64,000 nt of DNA, taken from positions 14,074,908-14,138,907 of the forward strand of contig CM029378.1 in the NCBI GenBank assembly GCA_017165825.1, read 5' to 3'. The position numbers were made by a program, and so were the translations under genes. This document shows, in pieces, positions 13,518 through 28,000 of the stretch (its first letter is position 1; each line of letters starts with the position of its first letter). The notes below the pieces were generated by a model that searched no databases, had not been told where the DNA came from, and saw only the letters and a list, made by a program, of their open reading frames with translations. This DNA comes from Hepsetus odoe (lineage: Eukaryota; Chordata; Actinopteri; Characiformes; Hepsetidae).

Positions 13518-16500
13518 CCTTCTCTCCCCTCATCTCATCCTTCCTTACTGTCTTTCTACACTGTGTGCATAATTATTGGGCAAGTCAGCATTTTGAGCAC
13601 TAATTTTAATCTGGAACAAATCTAGTGCTATCAGTCAATCCAAAATGTTAATAACCCTGAAAACTGAATATTTTACAAAGGATTTTCAATGCACAGCATA
13701 ATTCTTCCATTCATGGATTCTGTCAGTTTCTTGTTCTGTTGACAATCTGCTTTTTGTGCAGCAGCAACCACAGACACTGTTCAGAGAGGTGGGCTGTTTT
13801 CCTTCCCCATAAATCTTCTGTTTAAGAAGGGCCCACAAGTTCTCAATAGGGTTTAGGTCAGGTGAGGAAAGGGGCCATGTCATTATTCTTTCATCTCTAA
13901 GGCCTTTGTTGGTGAGCCACGCAGTGAAGAACTTCCATGCACCACTTCTGAACAACTGCTTGAAGAAAGTGTCTTTTAAAAACTGGTAGTAGGTTTGGGA
14001 GCTGAATTGGAGTCCATCTTCAACCTGAAAATGTCCAACAAGCTCCTCTTTAATAATAGCAGCCCATACCAGTACCCCACCTCTACCTTGCTGGTGTCTG
14101 AGTGGAAGTGGAGCTCTGTGCTCGTTACTGATCCACTCTCATCTCATCAGTCTATAACATCAGTCTTGAGATATTTCTTGGCTCAGTCTTGACATTCCAT
14201 CTTATGTGCCTTGTTCAGTAGTGGTCAGGTTTCAACCTCCCTTACCTCGGCGACGTCTCTGAGCACTGAACACCTTGTACTTCTGGACGCTCCAGGTAGG
14301 TTCAGATCTGGAATATGACAGCACTGGAGGATCATGGGTTCCTGGTAGTTTCACGCTTGATCCTTCTTAAATCTTTGGCAGTTCATTTGCATCTTTTTTT
14401 TCTCAACATGTTTCTTGTGACACCTGCTGATTATTTGCAACAAACCGCTTGCTGGTTCTGTGATCATGGCCCAGTATCTTAGTTTATCCTCCATCCTCCC
14501 TCATTACACAAATACACATCACCTGATTAGCATTCAGGTTTATATAGCTTGGATTTTAAATATATGTATAAAAATTATGATACGGTCAAAATACTATTTG
14601 CCTAATAATAATAAACTGCACTCATCCTCACTCTCAGCCCACCCAGCTCACCCTTTCTATTTTATCCCCTTTCTCTTCCCTACTCATGTTTAATATACCA
14701 ACAGCAGACTTTGAATGACAGACTGGGAGACAGTGAGAGAAGTGTGAGTACCTGAGGGCGTAGAGCACAGTTCCATTGGGGAATATCCTAATCAGTCTGT
14801 TCTCCACAGTGATGTCATGCAGGAAGGATTTCTTGGAGTCCACAATGAATGTGTCAGGCACCCAGAGGAGCTCCACCAGCCTGCCGTCCAAACTCAGACT
14901 TTTATTGCCATCGAAGCACAGGCGTTCATCTGTCCACCGCTGCCTCAGGAAGATAGTTGCCGTATAGTCCTGAGATGGCCCAAGAACACACACAAATTTA
15001 AGCACACATGCAAGAAGTTTTTGTAAAGTATATATATATATATATACATACATACAGTACTGTGCAAAAGTTTTGGGCAGCTGTCGAATGAATGCTTTCA
15101 GAAATATAAATAATGATTGTTTATTTTCAGCAATTTACAAAATGCAAAGTGAGCGAACAAAAGAAAAATCTAAATCAAATCAATATTTGGTGTTACTACC
15201 TTTTGCCATCAAACCAGCATCAGTTCTTCTGGCCCCCACAGAGCCCTGATCTCAACATCATCCAGTGTGTCTGGATTACATGAAGAGACAGAAGGATGTG
15301 AGGAAGCCTACATCCACAGAAGATCTGTGGTTAGTTTTTCAAGATGTTTGGAACAACCTACCAGCCGAGTTCCTTCAAAAACTGTGTGCAAGTGTACCTA
15401 GAAGAATTGACGCTGTTTTGAAGGCAAAGGGTGGTCACACCAAATACTGATTTGATTTAGATTTCTCTTTCGTTGATTGATGAAAATACATGATTAACAC
15501 TTCCATTTCTGAAAGCATTCTTTGTTTACAGCATTTTTTCACACCTGCCTAACACTTTTGCACAGTACTGTATATATATATATCCATATACATTCCTCAG
15601 TTCTATTTACAACAGAATATACACACAAACACACCAAAATTGTTCAGTTCCATAAGTATTGGATGTTTTGCAAGTATCTCACCATGTTGATCTCTGATAT
15701 AGTGTCTATGCTGGCGATGTCCAAACTCATTCCAACAGTAACAGGGCCATCTTCAGAACAGCCATGCAAAAGCACATAACAAAGATCAGAAGAATTAGTA
15801 GACTGAAGAGAACTCCAGGAAAAAAAGCTTTAATGCAGATGCATTACTATAGTGGACTACATTATCTCATGCCTCAGGCACTTCCGCTAAGCAAAACCAA
15901 TTCTGTATTCTGTCTGCTTATGCACTTAATACAGCCTTTAGAGAAAATGAAATTTTAAAGAACCGTTTATGTTGCCTAATTGGGTGGATAAATGTAAATG
16001 TTTGGTTTCCATACTGCCGAAGAAGGGCCTCAGGTATTTGTTGTATCCCTTCATCAGTTTCTGAATGGTGGGAGGCAGGCCCTCATCAGCGACGGAGCCT
16101 GAGCCCTCTAATATCCTACAGACACAACATGGAAACACTCGTTACTGATCTTTTATACTATGATGCATTTATATCACACAGGCAACTCAACACTTAAATG
16201 AGTGTGTTATGTTGTATATAATAATATATAATCTCTATAGTATATAATTTGGTTATTATTAAAAGAGGTGTCATTAGATAGAAATACATATTCTGCACAT
16301 GTTCTGCTCAAAACACAATGCAGTTGCTGAAAAAATATTCAATGTTGATTAGGCTTTACAGAACATTTACAAAAATTGCATTCAACCTTATGAAATGGGC
16401 AAAGCCAAGGCTGCTACAGAATCCGACTAACTACCTCATTATTATAAGCAACACAAAAGTAAACTTAAAAGTGATTTTTCAATTATAATGGTGGCACAGT

Positions 16501-19047
16501 CAAAGTCTTTCAAATTGACAGCTGAATTTATTTCAAAAAATCGCAAAAATGTCAAGAGCCTTCTGTATCATCTGTATGAAGTTTTCAAGACAGTCAATGT
16601 AGAATCCCATTAACAGTTGCTTCAAGTATTCTTAGGAGTCACATCTTCTATAAAGTCCCAGGAGACCCAGGGGAACTTCTAAGCAACAACCGACCTCTCT
16701 TACTTTGACAAATGTTAATATTCATGAGTTCACCAATGGGAGAACACTGAACATCAATGGTGTTCATGCAGGGTGACAAGAAGAAAGGAATTGCTCGCAA
16801 CATCACAATATAAACATATCACTTCTGTAAAACATGGTAGTGATAGTATGAGGGTAAGAGTATGAAGGAAATTTATATTGAAGAATGGGCAACATTTAGT
16901 GCAGTTATTCCTGCACAAAGGGGTTCAGTAAGCAAGAGGTTGAAATGTGCAGCAATATAATATAAGGGCTCACCTGCTGAAAACAGCAGTACTCCTACAG
17001 TACTCCTACAGTACTCTGTAAGAGGCGTTATAGACTTTACTGTCCTCACAGTGCTGTTTTCTTGCAATTTCTTGAGTCTTTCTTTGTTTTTTACTTTTTT
17101 CTTTCTTACAAATGATTGATATTTGCCCTATCACCCATTCCTCCAGGTTTCTTTCACTATTCTCAGGAAGTCCTTTGGCTCAGGCTCCTAACTCCTCTAC
17201 TGGTAGCTTCTCTCTAGCCATCTTAGCCTAAAATGTATATCATTCAGAATACTTTTCTGAAGTACAGGCTAAAGGCCAGAAACAATGCATATGCATAAGC
17301 AACACCTTATTACAAAACCAAGTTCAAAACATAAAGCAATATGACAATTGGTTGAAATGTACCAAATGTGTGCCACTGTAATATCAAATGCATGGCAACT
17401 AAAATGCTTGAAGTAAACTCAAGTAAAATAAGTGAACAGCAAACTACAGTGGAATCTATCAGCCATGATCAAAGATCGTCAGACACATCTGCAGATGGAG
17501 TCACTTATGTGCACTTATAACAAGTTTCTAACAGGACTGTTTTGCTTACCACCAGCCGGCTGTGATTTATAACCTACTGAAATTAAGGGAAAAAAAAAAC
17601 ATTCACACAAACCCAAGTTATTGAAATGCAGGTATGAAGTTAAAGCCAAACCTTGTCAGAGACTGAGTGATCTTTCCATGATAAAGAACAAGGAAAGGGT
17701 AATGGGGTGCTCATAGTTCTACCTGCCATTGAAATTAAATTGTATCATATTGTCTTCCTGTTTACCCAATTAATTATTTGTATGAATAATTGTATGCATA
17801 ATACTGCTATACCAGATTCTACAGTCTAAAGTTTATTGCTACTTACTAATTTTTAGCAAAGAGAAAAAAAAAACAGAAAACAATTGAACTTATTTCCCTT
17901 GGCCCAGACCAAATTAGAAGCAATGCTGCATTTTAGATGTGGTTTGCTTAGCATTCAAACTGATATATTACCATTGCACCACTAACAAAAAAAACAACCA
18001 ACCAACAAAACCAACAAAAATTCTGATAAAGGATAGCAATGGAAACATAAGTGAATAGAGTGTGTTGAGCAGATGTAATAAGTACTTTGAGAGTCTGATG
18101 AATGAAGAGAATGAGAGAGAGAGAGGGTTGGATGATGTGAGGATAGTGAACCAGGAAGTGCAATGGATTAGAATGATGGAAGTAAGGGCAGCGATGAAGA
18201 GGATGAAGAATGGAAAGGCTGTTGGTCCGGGGACATACCTGTGGAAGCATGGAGGTTTTTAGGAGAGATGGTTGTGGAGTTCCTGACCAGCTTGTTAAAC
18301 ACAAACTTGGAAAGTGAGAGAATGGCTGAAGAGTGGAGAAGTGAACTATTACCGATTTTCAAAAAGAAGGGTGAGGCACAGAGCTGTAGTAACTATAGAG
18401 GGATAGCATGTCATGCAGCCACAGCATGAGTTATGGGAAAGAGAAGTGGAAGCTCAGGTCTAGGTGGATTCAAGTTCCCACCACAAATCACTAGTTCATT
18501 TTTGGACCAGACCTAGGTCCCTATTTATTTTTGTGTAGAAATAAGAGTGACTGTTTAAGCAAACTAACCAAACCAAGGGCTTAGAAGAACTACAGTTTGA
18601 CTGCATTAGACACTCAGTGATTGCGGTTCATGTATAATAAGAATCTCTATTTTAAAACAAATTAGGGGTATAAACATACATGTTAAAATGCATAAATAAT
18701 GTGTGTACATTTTATAACAGATAAGCTACTCTAGTTGAAAAGGATTTTGACATTGCAATATGTTGCTGTGCTTGTATCACTGCCATGTTTCTAACCAATT
18801 AAGTAATGCCCACCAATCATGGAATATCCACTTTAGCAAATAAACTAGGCAGACCAATTTCTCATTAGACTGAACAAAATTCAGCTTGTGTGCTATAAGC
18901 ATGACCACTCTCACATCAGCTGCAATAAAACCCACTTTTTGAAGGAGTGGGTAGGTAAATTTGATCATATGCCATGTTTGTAGCCATGCTATGCCCTGAT
19001 TTCCAAAATCAGTCTTGCTTTTCAACTGTATGTGGGCTGATCAACTG

Positions 19048-19085
<38 letters not shown>

Positions 19086-22000
19086 TTAACTGCAACGCTT
19101 GAGAGCCACTTAATTAATACAAGAATAGTCATTGTGATTAGTTCAGGAAAGAAATGAAAATGATTGATTTATTGCCCAAGAGATGCAGATTAATTCTAAA
19201 ATAAAATAAAAATATACTTTTTGATATAAGCAGATCCAGAAAAAAATAGGTGCAAATAATAACAATAATAATAATAATAATAATAACAACAACAGTGACA
19301 ATGAGAATGAGGATGATGATGATGATGACAATAATCTTGATGGTTTGGTATCCTCATCATTAATAGGGTATATGTTTCTGTAAATTATAGATATTTTTAT
19401 ATCATTACAGAATGAACTATATAGTACTATACAGTTTTATTCAATAAAACTCCATACTGTATTATAGCATGAAAACATTCCACTGTTGGTTCAGTGAAAA
19501 CATTCCACTGATTGATTTTGTTCCTAGTCACATTAAATTCTTTTCTCATATTTCACCACTTAAAAGACAAAATTTACTTTTCCCAATAATCTTTCATCAA
19601 AAAACATAAAGACTTCTGCTGGACTCTAAAATGTCTTCTCATTTGTGATCAACCTCTTCTTACCTACCCCTCTACCTCACTTTCCTTCCCCACAACCACC
19701 TAGTTTCAGTAACAGTATGGAAGGTTGATGAATTAGTTGATGATTTTCATTCTAATCTGACTCACACTGACTTTCAGTATAGACCCTGTCCACAACATGT
19801 TGTGACATGATTTAAAACAGCAACAATAAAATATTTCTACATTGCTCACCCTTGCTTTATATCTATACTGCACCCTTCAGCCCTTGATTATCCAAATAAT
19901 ACTTCTGCAAAACAAGCCAGTGACCCATACAGGATCCTGGCAGAGGTTTACATATTTTCTCTCCAGAGTGAGCACACATTCATTTTCTCTAATATTCATA
20001 TTCATTTTATCTAAAATAAGACATCGGAAAGTATGCGCTTTTTATATATAGCAGGTCTGCATGCTGGGTGGAAATGGGTTCTCTAAATTATGCATTAATT
20101 TGTTTTCTGCAGTAACTCTACAGCTAGAATCTAAAAATATCTAGAAAGATAATTACAGTGTGTTTGTGTGGGTGAATCTAGTAACGTAGAAGATTTCTGT
20201 GAGATTAACTCAGCCACTAGACAGTTGTACTGTTACAGTTGACACCCCAGTGGGCTTACAATGGATGGTAGGAGAGTTGAATAAACCATATCACAGAACA
20301 CTGCCACATCTTTCTGAACTGAGAAACAGAAACAGCTACGGCTGCACCTTTGAGTGCAGAGGTGTGTTTGGTGTGTATTATTATTATTTTTTTTATCCTG
20401 GAAACTGATTTTGATATGACAGTTATAGTCTCCCCCCAAAGTGCTGGAACCACAATAAAAGATTTTCATCTTATTTCTTTTTATTATGTTAACACGTACT
20501 TTAAATAACATATAAAAAGCACCTTTTGTACCCGAACACCAACTTGTGTGAAAAAAAAAAATACTGGAACAGTTTTAAAATAAATCAAAGAAAATTAGAC
20601 TTAATATTTAGTTGCATATGTCTAGCTTGTAATAACTGCATCAAGCCTGCAACCCGCTGACTAAATTGTTGGTTTCTTTTTTGGCTTTGGTTTTGCAGGC
20701 TTTTACCATAATCAATCTTTCAATCTTGTTTCTTTCTTCAGTCTTCTCTTCAGAAGATGAAATACATTTAGTTGGGTTAAGATCTAGTGATTGACTTGGT
20801 CAGTGCAAAACATTCCACTTTTCCCCCCTAAGGAGTCTTTTGAGAACGCATCAGTGTGCATTAGATCGTTGTCTTGCTGCATGATAAAGTTCTTATTGAA
20901 TTTTTCTGTTGCAGATCAAAATAGTGATTCTGTAAATGATTCTGAAGTCATTCTTTTGCTACTATATCATCAGTAAAGATCACTTTGCCTATTTCAAAGG
21001 ATGAGATTATTTGTGCCGGATAATGAAAATATTCTTTCTTTCTCCTCACTTTGGCCTTTTCATCATTTTGAAATTTTTTCAGGTTTTTTTCAGGCTGATG
21101 TAGTTTGTGTCTGTATATTCTATTGTATATTCTATGTAATTAAACAATACAAAATACAAAAATAAAAGATGAAAACAGAATGAATGAACTGCTCTTGCTT
21201 TTTCTTTATTTTTGGAATAAGGTGCATGTGGTGATTGCATGACAGGGGAGCCATTTATACTTTGTAACTCTTGTAATTTTTTAGCATTTACAAAAAATAC
21301 TAATTCAAAGAAAAATGCATCTAAATATATACCGTAGATCTTAAAAATATAAAACTCATCAATATCATGAAATCCAACATACATGCACAAAAAAAAATGA
21401 TTGTGTTTACATTACTTTACAACATTAACCACAGAGTATGTGGATTTTATTGATGTATAAAACATGTACACATTTTAATCAAATAAATTCAGTGCATCAG
21501 TTTTTCAGTAACATAGTCCATAACACCGCCCTGAAAAGTGCGCAGCTGCCTGCCATGTACAGACTCTCTGCAGACACAGCTCTTCAAAGGATCATTAGGG
21601 TTTCATCGGCCATCAAAAGGGAAGCTCTGTGCTTGCTGCCCATTGCATGAGCAAGGGAATCCTGGGTAATTGGTCATAGAGCTGGGCTGACAAGAATGCA
21701 AGAATTCATAAAAAAGATCATACTAGAAGCTGTGACCATTGGAAGCAATTTATAACTGCATGAACATCTGACAAAACAGCTTCACACAAATTTATAAATA
21801 AACGAGCTCGGAATGACCACTTCATCCCTATTTAATAAATAATGTTGCACCTGGTTGGAATTTAAGTTAAATTTCAGAAAATTTTAATAAATAATTTCCT
21901 TTTTCATTGCAGTATTCATCAGCTTCTATTCAAATTTCAGAATGTGTAAAAACGTAACACCTACAGGGAGCTACAATACACCAATTTAATCTGAGACTCT

Positions 22001-25000
22001 TTAAGTACAATAGAAGTGTTGTAAACAGGAAAAAAAAAAACCTGAAATTTTCCCTGAATGGATTTCAGTTTGCTGCTCATAATCTCTAGGGTCAAATTGA
22101 ACAGTAGATGAGGTTTCAGCACAGTAAGAATCATTCATACAGGGCTTTGAAAAGCCAATTATCTTTTTCCTTTCTCTCTCTATTCAGTTGACTTTGAGCC
22201 AACACTATCTCTAAATCAAGCCTCTGTCTCTGGCGTTTGGACTGACTGACGTGTGTGTGTGTCTTTCCAGGCTAGTTCGGAGTTCTCTTTGCAGGCTAGT
22301 TCTCTTGCTACCTCAGAGGCAGCTCAGCTCCAAACCAGACTGACTGTGCCTCCGGCTCACATTATTCCATCCCCCCTCTCTCCTCTATCTATGGTCAGAG
22401 GAGACAGCTTCTCCTCAGCTAAACCCCCAATGAGACAAAAGGAACACGTCTCACAAGACACTGCTGTCTCTGAATCTCACACATGGAGCCCAGTCTTCCA
22501 AAACATTGTACGTAACCGTTTCTGCACAGATACTGTATCTATCTATTCCCATACAGATAAGTAGCTGTTCTCGCACAGATACTGCATCTATGACCACGTA
22601 TATATGCAGCTGGTCTTGATAGATACAGTATCTAACTATCTAATCACCTCTCATATATTTAACTTTTTCTGCACCGAGATGTAACTGTTTTTTTCACAAA
22701 TGCTGTATATATTATCACAAATATATGTAATCGTTCTTGTGCAGAAATTGCATCTATTACTATAAATGTTTAGGACAGATACTGTATCTAATTATTACTG
22801 CTCATATACAACTGTTTCTGCACAGAGTGGCTGCATCATGTGCACATGTACTTTATCCTACTGTTCTTGCACAGATTTGGAATCATTCCTGCACAGATTG
22901 TAACTGTGTCTGAACAGATATATAAATATCCTTGTGCAACTCTATGTGTTCCTGCACCAGTACTGTAAGTAATATGTACCTATTCTTGCATAGATCTATC
23001 GTATGAAACAATATCACAATGAGGGGGCAGCGGTGGCCTAGGGCGTTGGCTACATGCTCGGAGGATCTGGGGTTCGAACCCCTTCCCAATAGGTTGCCCT
23101 GATGTACCCTTGAGCAAGCTGCCGTCCCCGTCTCGCTCCTCCCTGCGATGGGCTGGCGACCTGTCCAGGGTGTGTCCTTTGCCCTGTGTGAGCTGGGATG
23201 GACTCCAGCGTGACCCCGTTTGGGACAAGTGGCAGAAAATGACTGACTGACTGACTGATGAATATCACAATGAATGTCAATAATTTATTTGCATAGCACA
23301 CATTGCCGTGTGCTTTTCCTGTTTATTTTCCCAGCCACATGCCTTTATTTGTTCTCAAACCTTCCCCTAGTTCTTCCATTTTGTCATTCACCCTGCCTTT
23401 CATCAATTTGTTACGGCTGCCATTGTAATCATTCTCTCCTGTGTTTGTGTGTTTGATCTTTTAGTCTCATGGATTCTATAGAATGTTTCAATATTTCTGC
23501 TTTTCCCCTAAATTGGTAAGCCTGGTTGCTTATTTTGGCAGCTTTCCTTTTTGTTTTTTTGTTGGTTTGTTGTTTTTTCATTACATACATCTACCTTGGA
23601 TACCACAGCTTCGCAGCTCACAAAAACTGCATCCTGCCTTCTGTCTCAAGTCATAATTATGAGACACATTTGTGTTATTATGAGTTATTAAAGCATTTTT
23701 TCACAGACATCTTCAGATGTAACTTGTGAATTTTTAAGTCACCCCACCATGTCCTTGATTTTTAACAGGAAGTCAATAATCACAGCGAATGAACCATGAA
23801 TCCCACAGATGGAGAATTGGGTGATAATACACAGGCTGGAGTTAACAAATGAAACTTCAAAAACTATTTTGCAGTTATAAATAAAAGCCTTTTTGTGCTG
23901 AGTGCTTCAGACTGCCATTTCAAATGTTCTGGTATCAGAAGAAGAAATTGATATTTTGGGATGACTTAAGTCTGTGAGGTGGTCTGTGCTGATTCACAAC
24001 CTCAGCATGCTTTGAAATTCTCTAAGGCAGTTGTCCAAAAAATGTGTCTCGCTGCTGTACTGCTGTTCAAAAATTAAATGTGTTTTTCTTCTCAAATAAA
24101 GCAGTATATACTATTGTGTATCTCCTGAGACTTGGGGGAAAAGTGCTCTGTTATTGAGACTGCATAACATAAGGCAGTTTTTCGGCTCCCATTAGAAACC
24201 GCCGTAACCATCCACACTGAGAGAGATCAGAAAAAAGCAAAATGGATCTAAAACGCTTGGAGTGAAAATATTTATGGGGTGGAATATATCGGTTGCAGTT
24301 TCAGTAATGGAATATCAGTTTAATAGAACAAACTACAAATATACAGTACTGTGCAAAAGTTTTAGGCAGGTGTGAAAAAATGCTGTAAACAAAGAATGCT
24401 TTCAAAAATGGAAGTGTTAATCATTTATTTTCATCAATCAACAAAATGCAGTGAATGAACAAAAGAGAATCTAACTCAAATCAATATTTGGTGTGACCAC
24501 CCTTTGCCTTCAAAACAGCATCAGTTCTTCTAGGTACACTTCCACACAGTTTTTGAAGGAACTCGGCTGGTAATTTGTTCCAAACATGACTGTGTTTCAA
24601 CCTCCGTGTGACATTGATGATCATCAGCACCTGTTTGGTAAAACTGGTTGATCATACACCGACTATAATCCTACAAAATCCCTGACTTTGTGCAAGTGTA
24701 CCTAGAAGAACTGATGCTGGTTTGAAATCAAAAGGTAGTAACACCAAATATTGATTTGATTTAGATTTTTCTTTTGCATTTTGTAAATTTATAAAAAATA
24801 AACAATCATTATTTATATTTCTGAAAGCATTCTTTGTTTACAGCATTTTTTCACACCTGCCTAAAGCCTTTGCACAGTACTGTATATGTTTTTAATTAGT
24901 AAATTAATAATTAATAAATATTAATAAATTAATATGTATTTGGTGCTTTCCAAACCATGATGCTAGGGCTCTCACACCAGGTTATTTCTAATAGTCTTTG

Positions 25001-28000
25001 CAGAGATTCTCAGGGCAAGTCCTTCACAGAGCAATCTCCTGAGATATGGGACACATGTGTGCACTTAGCACTGAACTATGTGCATCAGTCACTTCTTTCT
25101 GCTTTCATCCTGTCTCTGGGATAGGTTCCAAAATCACCCATGACTGTTCTCAAGAGAACTGGCTAAGCTAAAGTGCATGAGTGAGTGAGTGAGAGTTGGC
25201 ATAGGTACTGTACTCAAAGCCCACACAATAATATTTGACTGAGCCACTTTTTATGTTTTTTGTGGTAAAAATGTACCAGCTTTTTCCTACTCTCATTTCA
25301 TTGTATCTTCGTTGGTTAATTCAAGGGCCCTCTTACAAATGTTTCTTGAATAATGGCTTCTTCACTGCTCTGTTCTTGTAAAGGTCAAAGATGCCCTGGG
25401 CCACTTCATTTTCTTTTTTTTTATCTGTGACCTCATTTGAAGATCTAAACTTGCTCAAACCAAAACTCATCTCAATATCCATTTTATGGCACAGAAACTT
25501 AGCAAGCCTGTTACAGGACCTTGTTTGAATGACAGACTCTCTCACTTCTTAAGTTGCTGTGGACAGACAAGTGAAAAAAATCAATTTATCCTATTCTCAT
25601 ATTACTCCATGTAATTCCAGAAATCAACGTTTCTTTTCACCGGAAATCTTTGCAGAACATGAGGTATCTGTCTCAGAGATATAAATGTAAAGCTCAGTGG
25701 GGAATTCAAACACCTGGATACTGTATGGGAAACTTATAGATTTTTTTTTTCATCTGTGCAAGCTTGGAGGTTCCAGATCATCAGTTTTTTTCCAGATCTT
25801 AATTTTTATTAAGAAAAAATATATATTTTTATAGAAAAATATATTCATGGTTGTTTATATTGTAATAATTACATTTAGCAGACATTTTTATCCAGAGCAA
25901 CTTCTATGTCCAGTCTCCCTGGAGCAATTCAAGAACCCAATGGTGGTAGTGCTAGAGGTGGGGTTTGAACCTGCTACCTTTGATTCATAGGTCCACAATA
26001 TCACAGCAGATAAGCACTGGGATAGGCTCCATAGCCCATGATCCTATTCAGGATTAACGGCTAAGGAGATTAATTAGACCGAGAGCAGATAAGTGGATAA
26101 GCAATACAAGCACCTTCTTTTTTCAAGTTTCTATTTTACATGTAATATTTTATAACTGCCTGACTTATGATGCTATTTGATCAGTAAATATTAGCTGCTT
26201 TAAAAGATGCCATAAAGTGACCTTCTTTCACTCTTAATAATAATATAATAACATAATAACATAATATATTTAGGGTTTTTAATGAATAATTTGTGGACAT
26301 TTTAATTTAGTTTTAATTTAATTTAGGCACTTTCTACTTGCTAGAGCAGTTTTATAAAAAATTTGGTTCTTCAAAAACATGCATTCTGTCACAGCTTAAT
26401 TATCAAAGATCTGTTTATAGCTTGTCAATGTTTTGTCTTGGTCATAGAAAAAAGGTTGCTGATAAACAAATTTTGTGAATGAAATTGCAAATGCTCAATT
26501 AGTGTTCAATTGGTGCTCATTAGACTCACAAATGATGTGTACAAATTTTGGATCAGATTGAGATCTGAGCAATTTAGATGACAAAAAAAAAGTAAAAAAG
26601 TTTGATTCATCAGACCAGCTCACCTTCTTCCATTGCATCATTGTCCAGTTTTATGCCCACATGTCCATTGTAGGTGCATTCAGTGGTGGACAGGGTGGGC
26701 ACTCTGAATGAACTGCCGCTATGCAGATCACAAGTTGCTATGCATTATATGTTCTGACTTGTCTAACATAGCTAGCATTAACATTTTCAGCAATTTATGC
26801 TACACTAGCTTTTCTGTGGAATCAGACCTTGAGTGCTCATGACCCCATTACTGATTCACGAGTTGTCCATTCCTGGACCAATTTTACGACTAACCACTGC
26901 ATTTTGGGAACAAGACCTGCCATTCTGGAGATCCTTTAAGTGTCATCAAACAGTCTAAATTTGGTCTTAGTCACACAGTCTCTTAACAGGTGCCATTCTA
27001 ACAAGATAATCAACGTTTTTCAACTCACTTGTTAGTGGTTCTAACGTTGTGGTTAATCATTATTTGACTTGATCTACTGGATGGGATTAGGACACCCCTA
27101 ATTTGAAGTGCTAACACTGAAGGGAAATGACTGGACAAATACAGTCATGTGAAAAAATTGGGACTCCCCATTAAATATTCAGTTCCTTATTAAGAAATAT
27201 TCACATATAGATAGAGTCTAATCTTGTTTTAATTTATCCCTGAAAAAGAAAGTGATTTAATTGCAGGTAAACAACAAAAATGAACCTTGATTTATTCATT
27301 AAACAAAAGATATCAAACAAAAATGTGTATTCTAACTGAGGAAAAAGTTAGGACACCCTACCTCCTAATAGCTAGTTAATAAGTCCTAATAAGCTAGCAT
27401 CCCCCTTTTGGCTAAAATAACCACAGTGAGATGCTTCTTGAAGCATCTACCAGTCTCTGACATTAGTCTGAGGAAAGTTTGACCCCTCAATGCAGAATTC
27501 TTTAAACTGTGAGATGTCTGAGGGGGGGGGCAGTGGTGGCCTAGTGGTTAGGGTGTTGGCCTCATGATCGGAGGATTGGGGGTTCGAACCCTTCCCAATA
27601 GGTTGCCCTGAGGTACCCTTGAGCAAGGTGCCGTCCCCGTCCCGCTCCTCCCTGCGATGGGCTGGCGACCTGTCCAGGGTGCGTCCCCCGTCCTCGCTCT
27701 GTGTGCGCTGGGTTGGACACCAGCACCCCCCCGCGACCCCATTTGGGACAAGCGGCAGATGATGAATGGATGTCTGAGGGGTTTCTTGAATGTACAACCC
27801 CTTTCAAGTCACCCCACAGCATCTCAATGGGATTAAGATCTGTGCATTGTCCACTCCAGGACTCTCCATTGCTTAGTTTTCAGCCAGTCCTTGATGGCTT
27901 TACTGGTATGTTTTGGGTCATTGTTGTGTTGCAGGGCCCAGTTCAGCTTCAGCTTTAATGTTCTTACAGAGGGTCTCACGTGTTCCTCAAGCACCCTCTG

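Noticed and set aside
16873..17067. Candidate gabrp signal exon with a good donor (CAG/gtgagc)
   Set aside because: No ATG in the frame that would give the phase exon 2 needs, and it overlaps a Tc1 relic; 30112-30060 fits all requirements.
19842..20051. Another candidate upstream exon near the ctcac at 19848
   Set aside because: The minus-strand frame from its ATG stops before the donor.
23023..23090. tRNA gene
   Set aside because: The A/B boxes belong to a SINE head; no proper cloverleaf and the same head recurs with SINE tails.
25333..25545. 70-codon minus frame
   Set aside because: No domain or splice-linked neighbour; not distinguishable from chance.
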